In this document: positions 59,585 through 64,000 of the stretch, piece after piece
How the letters are laid out: each line of letters opens with the position of its first letter
How positions within the stretch are numbered: the first letter of the stretch is position 1
DNA from: Cesiribacteraceae bacterium YIM B00369
GTDB taxonomy: Bacteria > Bacteroidota > Bacteroidia > Cytophagales > Cyclobacteriaceae
DNA length: 64,000 nt
Direction of reading: 5' to 3'
Assembly: GCA_017948555.1 (NCBI GenBank)
Contig: JAFMYY010000002.1
Coordinates: 186,001 to 250,000 of the forward strand
The notes under the pieces: model-generated
Told to the model about the DNA's origin: nothing
Database searches by the model: none
What the model saw: only the letters and a program-made list of their open reading frames with translations
Position numbers and translations under genes: made by a program

Positions 59585-61864
59585 ATGAAAGAAGAGCAGG
59601 ATGAAATTCCTTCAGGAATAAACCGGCGTGAATTTATGCGCTTAGCCACGCTTGGATCGGGCATGGTTTTTTTAGGTGGTTGCGGCGATATAAGAGAGCT
59701 TTGGCAGCGCCAGCCGGTTATTAAAGTGGATTCCTGGCACCAGGGTTTTTGCCGTTTTTGCGGTACCGGCTGCGGTTTGCAGATTGGTATTACAGATAAC
59801 AAAGTTGTAGATGTAAAAGGACATAAATATGCCCATAATAAAGGCAGGCTTTGCATAAAGGGGATTATGAACCGGGATATTTTGTATGCCGGCGACAGGG
59901 CGCTTTACCCGAAAATAAGGAAGAACGGCGAATTTGTGCGGGCCAGCTGGGAAGAAGCTATGTCGCTGGTGGCTCAAAAATTCAGGGAAGCTATTGATGC
60001 CCATGGCCCCGACAGCGTTGCCTTTTACGGGAGCGGGCAGCTTTTTACAGAAGAAAGTTATACTGCCAGTAAGCTGTTTAAGGCAGGCATCCGCACCAAT
60101 AATGTGGACGGCAACCCGCGCCTCTGCATGGCATCACCTGCCTTTGGTTATACGGGTATGTTTGGCCTTGATGAGCCGATGGGCTGTTACGAAGATATAC
60201 ACCACGCCCAAAGCCTCTTTATTACCGGTTCGAACACAGCAGAATGCCACCCTATTGTTTGGGAAAAGATTTTAGATAATAAAAGAAGCAGGCCTGAAAC
60301 CTTTATCACGGTAGTGGATCCCCGGAGAACACGCACAGCAGAGGAGGCTGACCTCCATCTCCAGATTCTTCCGGGTACAGATGTTGCCTTGTATAATTCA
60401 ATGATGTACGAGGTGGTACGCCGTGGTTTTGTGGACCAGGAAATGCTGGAAAAATATATTTTAATAAAGGAGGGGGATGAAACCCGCGACTTTGAAGCTT
60501 TCAAGGCTCACCTGGATGATTATGCGCCGGAAAAGGCAGCAGCCATTTGTGGTGTTTCGGCAGAGCTGATACGGGAAGCTGCCTGGCGGTTTATGGATTC
60601 ATCTGCCAGCATGTCCATCTGGACGATGGGGCTGAACCAGCAGGTGCAGGGAACTGCAGCCAACCAGGGAGTTATGGCACTCCACCTCCTGACCGGGCAG
60701 ATAGGCAGACCGGGAGCAACCTGTTTTTCTCTTACCGGACAACCTAATGCAGGCGGTGGGGTACGTGATACAGGCGCTCTGGCACATGCCCTCCCTAATG
60801 GCCGTAAAATTAAAAATCCGGAAGACCGCCGGGAAATGGAAGCGCTGTGGGGTGTGCCCGAAGGAACCATTCAGCCAAAGCCTGGCTATGATGCTGTTTC
60901 CATGTTCAAGGCAATGGAGTCGGGCGACCTTAAATGCACGCTTGTTATGGCTACAAATCCGGGCCAGTCAATGCCAAACACCAACCGCTACCGGGAAGCG
61001 ATGAAAAAAACATTCCTGGTGGTAGCCGATGCCTTTGACCCTACAGAAACCACTAAGTATGCAGATGTAGTGCTTCCCGCAGCCATGTGGGTTGAAAAAG
61101 GAGGGATGTTCAGCCAGTCGGAACGGCTTTACCATTATGTGCCAAAGCTGGTGGACCCGCCGGGAGAAGCCAGACCAGACCTTGCTATACTTACTGATTT
61201 AGCCGACAGGCTTGGCATTGGAAATATTCTACCCAGCCGTACATCTGAAGAAGTGTGGGAGGAGTGGCGGAAAATATCAGCCCACTCTTATTATAACTTT
61301 AACGGAATAACCTACGAAAGGCTGAAAAAGATACCCGGCCTGCGCTGGCCATGCCCCACTGAGGACCATCCCGGCACCTGCCGCCGCTATGTGCCAGGCG
61401 AAGACCCGCTGTCCAAAGGTACGGGCAGGCTTGACTTTTATGGAAGGCCCGATGGCAGGGCTATCGTTTTCATACACAAGCAGCAGGCGCCACCGGAGCC
61501 ACCTTCTGAAGAGTATCCGTTTATCCTGACCACAGGGAGGGTGCTGGAGCACTGGCATACCGATACCATAACCGGCAGGTTGCCGGAAACAAAGAAGGTG
61601 CCGGTGGATTTTGTGGAAATCCATCCTGCTGATGCCAGGAGGTTAAGGCTTGAAAATGATATGCAGGTAAGGATCCGCAGTACCAGAGGGTCTGCTCCTT
61701 TCAGGGTTACGGTTAGCAGGAGGGTCCGGGAGGGACTTATTTTTACCACCTTCCACTCATCCCGTAATTTAATTAACGATGCTACCATAGATGCCGTGGA
61801 TCCTGTATCAAAGCAGCCTGCCTTTAAGTATTGCGCTGTTTCAATTGAACCCGTACAAGCCTAA
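59585..61864 (+). CDS. second NapA-type molybdopterin nitrate reductase, lipoprotein-like
   Basis: 759 residues. Twin-arginine signal NRREFMRLATLGSGMVFLGGCG; the Cys33 in FLGGCG suggests a Tat lipoprotein anchor. 4Fe-4S ligands Cys56, Cys59, Cys63, Cys90. Molybdenum ligand Cys181 in PRLCMASP. Conserved GLNQQVQGTAANQGV, FSLTGQPNAGG and LTTGRVLEHWHTDTITGR segments. The NapA/Nas clade is clear; nitrate is the most likely substrate. Followed by a NapC/NirT-type cytochrome, so its electron entry differs from that of the first NapA. No NapB or NapD is beside it. Confidence 0.88.
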   Translation: MKEEQDEIPSGINRREFMRLATLGSGMVFLGGCGDIRELWQRQPVIKVDSWHQGFCRFCGTGCGLQIGITDNKVVDVKGHKYAHNKGRLCIKGIMNRDILYAGDRALYPKIRKNGEFVRASWEEAMSLVAQKFREAIDAHGPDSVAFYGSGQLFTEESYTASKLFKAGIRTNNVDGNPRLCMASPAFGYTGMFGLDEPMGCYEDIHHAQSLFITGSNTAECHPIVWEKILDNKRSRPETFITVVDPRRTRTAEEADLHLQILPGTDVALYNSMMYEVVRRGFVDQEMLEKYILIKEGDETRDFEAFKAHLDDYAPEKAAAICGVSAELIREAAWRFMDSSASMSIWTMGLNQQVQGTAANQGVMALHLLTGQIGRPGATCFSLTGQPNAGGGVRDTGALAHALPNGRKIKNPEDRREMEALWGVPEGTIQPKPGYDAVSMFKAMESGDLKCTLVMATNPGQSMPNTNRYREAMKKTFLVVADAFDPTETTKYADVVLPAAMWVEKGGMFSQSERLYHYVPKLVDPPGEARPDLAILTDLADRLGIGNILPSRTSEEVWEEWRKISAHSYYNFNGITYERLKKIPGLRWPCPTEDHPGTCRRYVPGEDPLSKGTGRLDFYGRPDGRAIVFIHKQQAPPEPPSEEYPFILTTGRVLEHWHTDTITGRLPETKKVPVDFVEIHPADARRLRLENDMQVRIRSTRGSAPFRVTVSRRVREGLIFTTFHSSRNLINDATIDAVDPVSKQPAFKYCAVSIEPVQA

Positions 61865-61875
61865 AATAAAACGTT

Positions 61876-62709
61876 ATGAAGATTTCCATAAGCAGTAGAA
61901 AGCAGGTAAAAAGTATAGCATTATTTTTGTTTTTGAGCCTGCTGTTTACTGTACCTGCTTACAGTTATCCTGAAGATAAAGGAATTTCCGCAGCAGAACT
62001 TCTCCGGCAGGTGGGTATTGCAGCAACCATAGTGGCACTTGTGGGGCTTATTGTTGTTGAGTTTTTTATGAAGAAAAAAATAGCCAGGGGGCCGTATAAA
62101 TGGCTGTTATTCATAGGGCTGTTTATGCTCCCGGTTGTTACAATGCTCAGCAGTACCACCACCCTGCTCGACGAAACCACTACGGTGGAATCCTGTGCTT
62201 CCTGCCATATTATGGAGCCCTTTGTGGATGATATGATGAACAGGGAAAGCCCTACTCTTGCTGCGCGACACTATAAAAATAAATGGATCGCTAAAAATCA
62301 ATGCTACCAATGCCATACCTCTTACGGAATTCATGGAACAGCGGAGTCTAAACGCGATGGTTTCCGGCATTGGTTGTTGTATGTTACCGAAACATGGCCG
62401 GAGCCAATTACTTTCAAGGGGAGCTACCCTAATGCTAATTGCCTTACCTGCCACGTAACTACCGATAAATTTCAGCAGGTTAACAGCCACCAGGCACTGG
62501 AAGAAAAATTAAAGGCTAATAAAGTAAGTTGTGCCACCTGCCACGGACCTGTACACCCGGGGCCTGATGAGCGGGGACCATCCACCCGCCACCCGCAGGT
62601 AGAGGAGGTTGCTGTTGAGCATCAGTTGCTGGAAAACCCCGGAGCCATTTCTTCTTTTGTAAAAGGCCTTAATAATGGTAACAGTGGGCTTAGTGAAGTT
62701 GTGAAATAA
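61876..62709 (+). CDS. NapC/NirT-family tetraheme cytochrome c
   Basis: 277 residues. A hydrophobic N-terminus (1-30), two further membrane helices (about 45-65 and 75-92), then a periplasmic part with four haems: CASCH, CYQCH, CLTCH, CATCH. Menaquinol dehydrogenase of the NapC/NirT type. It is 11 bases after the NapA-type gene and should feed it directly. The leading extra helices are unusual, as canonical NapC has a single anchor. Confidence 0.88.
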   Translation: MKISISSRKQVKSIALFLFLSLLFTVPAYSYPEDKGISAAELLRQVGIAATIVALVGLIVVEFFMKKKIARGPYKWLLFIGLFMLPVVTMLSSTTTLLDETTTVESCASCHIMEPFVDDMMNRESPTLAARHYKNKWIAKNQCYQCHTSYGIHGTAESKRDGFRHWLLYVTETWPEPITFKGSYPNANCLTCHVTTDKFQQVNSHQALEEKLKANKVSCATCHGPVHPGPDERGPSTRHPQVEEVAVEHQLLENPGAISSFVKGLNNGNSGLSEVVK

Positions 62710-62716
62710 TATTGAA

Positions 62717-62935
62717 ATGAAAACAGTAAAAAACATAAATAAGCTTATCCGGATATCTGTAATCCTGGGCTGTATAGGTCTTTTTTGCCTGCTGCTTTTT
62801 CTGATATATGGTTTTGAGGCATGGTCAGTGGGAGTAGGGATGTTCTTTGGATTACCCGTGCTTATGGTGGCCCTTGTACTGTATATTATTGCAGTGGTCA
62901 GGGACCTTAAAAAGCACGAAGTAATCCGTGACTGA
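62717..62935 (+). CDS. small two-helix membrane protein
   Basis: 72 residues with two membrane helices (about 12-30 and 36-60). Begins 7 bases after the tetraheme gene, so it is likely co-expressed. No domain recognised; it may help assemble the quinol dehydrogenase. Confidence 0.6.
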   Translation: MKTVKNINKLIRISVILGCIGLFCLLLFLIYGFEAWSVGVGMFFGLPVLMVALVLYIIAVVRDLKKHEVIRD

Positions 62936-62980
62936 AGGGATGTAGTAACAGGAAGTAACTGTTCTCCTCCCAATGTACTC

Positions 62981-64000
62981 TCAATGATTTACCTTTTTTA
63001 ATTGCGAGGCAATTAAAGGTGTTTTAGGGGCCAGGAAAAAACCGGTTAAGCTTGCAAACATAATAGGGATGATACCGTGAAAGCCCGTCATGGTACTGAG
63101 CAGGATAATAGTGCTGATAGGTGTTCTTGTAACACATGCATTAATGGCCGCCATACAGCTTACCATAACCAGGGCAGTGTTCAGTTCAGGAAAGAAGTAA
63201 ACGATAATTTGCCCGAGGCAGGCTCCCAGGAAAAACAGGGGAATTATAAAACCACCCCGCCAGCCCGAAGTTGCCGATACACAAATGGTTACTATTTTCA
63301 GGAGCAGGATAATAAAAAGAAAACCTATGCCATAATTTCCTTCAATAAGTGTGGTAATCTCATAGTGGCCGAAGAAGCGGGTGAGCGGAAAGAAACAGCC
63401 GATAGTGCCAATAATAAGGCCGCCAATGGTGGTTTTAATATAAATCTTTTTAATGCCGGAGAAAAGCCTCTTTGAAAAGCGGAAGCTTATAATGAACAGC
63501 CATCCAATTAATGCTCCTGCCACTCCAACACCCGCTGCCAGGAGAAAGTCTGTCGGTCCCGTATAAATATATTCCTGGAAAACCCAGGTAGGCTCGTAGC
63601 CAATTTGTGTAAGTATTATAAAAACCAGGTAGGCAGCGCAACTGGAAACGAAAGCCGGAATGAGTGCCTGGTAGAATTCAACCATATGCCTGTGGTGCAG
63701 AATTTCCAGTGCAAAGAAGCCGGAACCCAGGGGTGCGCCGAAAAGGGCTGTAAAGCCTGCTGCCATACCGGCAATGGTAAGAGAGCGCAGTTCTTCCCCT
63801 TTTAAGCGTAATTTGCGGGCCAGCCATGTACCTGTAGAGCCTGTAACCTGAACAAGGGGAGCTTCGGGACCAATACTGCTGCCGGCTGCAATGCCTGCAA
63901 AAGAAGAAAGCAGCATTGAGGGGTTGTTCTTTGGTTCCAGCCTGCCTCCCTTAAAGCGAATGTTATTAACGATGAGGTCCATCTCTCCCGGATCTCCAAT
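62981..64000 (-). CDS. CLC-family chloride channel/transporter, 5' end outside window
   Basis: 340 codons seen, the N-terminus lying beyond 64000. The selectivity-filter segment GSSIGPEAP near the visible start, the helix GAPLGSGFFALEIL, and the C-terminal SGWRGGFIIPLFFLGA and RTPISTIILL stretches identify the family. It moves Cl- or other anions such as nitrate or fluoride. Convergent with the second nap operon. Confidence 0.9.
   Translation of the reverse strand: MGDPGEMDLIVNNIRFKGGRLEPKNNPSMLLSSFAGIAAGSSIGPEAPLVQVTGSTGTWLARKLRLKGEELRSLTIAGMAAGFTALFGAPLGSGFFALEILHHRHMVEFYQALIPAFVSSCAAYLVFIILTQIGYEPTWVFQEYIYTGPTDFLLAAGVGVAGALIGWLFIISFRFSKRLFSGIKKIYIKTTIGGLIIGTIGCFFPLTRFFGHYEITTLIEGNYGIGFLFIILLLKIVTICVSATSGWRGGFIIPLFFLGACLGQIIVYFFPELNTALVMVSCMAAINACVTRTPISTIILLSTMTGFHGIIPIMFASLTGFFLAPKTPLIASQLKKVNH

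Overview
The window looks like a chromosomal segment of a Bacteroidota bacterium, most likely an aerobic to facultatively denitrifying member of the Cytophagia. The signs are C-terminal type IX secretion (T9SS) sorting domains, PAS histidine kinases with SHNLRSP or SHDLKAP phospho-acceptor boxes and stand-alone receivers, a SusC-like carboxypeptidase-regulatory/plug segment, a Bacteroidota-type short Crp regulator, a Sec/lipoprotein-type NosZ, and promoters of the TAnnTTTG class. I did not see any rRNA, tRNA, CRISPR array, transposase or phage gene.

Layout. 1-1138: 3' part missing of a secreted CSLREA/beta-helix protein. 1.6-6 kb: receiver protein, luciferase-like flavin oxidoreductase, TatA, sodium:solute symporter. 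6.2-11.2 kb: a complete arsenic operon on the minus strand (arsR-arsD-Trx-like-arsA-HesB-like-acr3-arsC) with its own promoter and terminator. 11.6-19.3 kb: signalling cluster with two multi-PAS kinases, two receivers, a GAF protein and an acyl-CoA dehydrogenase. 19.5-26.9 kb: a T9SS LamG-repeat protein with 687-bp tandem repeats, a decayed RCC1-repeat gene, a MuiA/DUF4139 protein carrying a SusC-like insertion, and a TauE/SafE permease.

27-63 kb is a denitrification and nitrogen-oxide defence region. On the minus strand a long co-directional run holds napD-napA-two tetraheme cytochromes-NrfC-like-NrfD-like-DUF7009 followed by the molybdenum cofactor genes moaD, moaE, moaA, moaC and mobA. Next comes nirK (with fused cytochrome c), an FGE-like protein and a SCO protein. 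Then, on the plus strand, is a nitric-oxide-stress operon: RIC/ScdA repair protein, hemerythrin, DUF1858-DUF2249 protein, an NnrS/COX1-like membrane protein, a MIP18 Fe-S protein, an Rrf2 regulator and a DGC zinc protein. It is followed by truncated haemoglobin, ferredoxin and haem A synthase. After a short accessory stretch (CatB-like acetyltransferase, Crp regulator, VOC protein, hemolysin III) come a second RIC and the nos operon (cytochrome c, nosZ, unknown membrane protein, nosL, nosD, nosF, nosY). The last operon holds a second NapA-type enzyme with a NapC/NirT tetraheme quinol dehydrogenase. The window ends inside a CLC chloride channel gene. Together the genes could reduce nitrate to nitrite, nitrite to NO, and N2O to N2. 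No recognisable NO reductase (norB) lies in the window.

The strongest new observation is regulatory. Four promoters (nap, nirK, second RIC, nos) carry an FNR/DNR-like dyad (TGAt/c-N4-a/gTCA, one half relaxed at nirK) whose centre is exactly 29.5 bases upstream of the first base of a TAnnTTTA -7 element. That corresponds to a class II activator position near -41.5. The first RIC gene instead has a perfect 7-6-7 palindrome just upstream of a perfect TATATTTG element, which fits repression by the Rrf2 regulator of the same operon.
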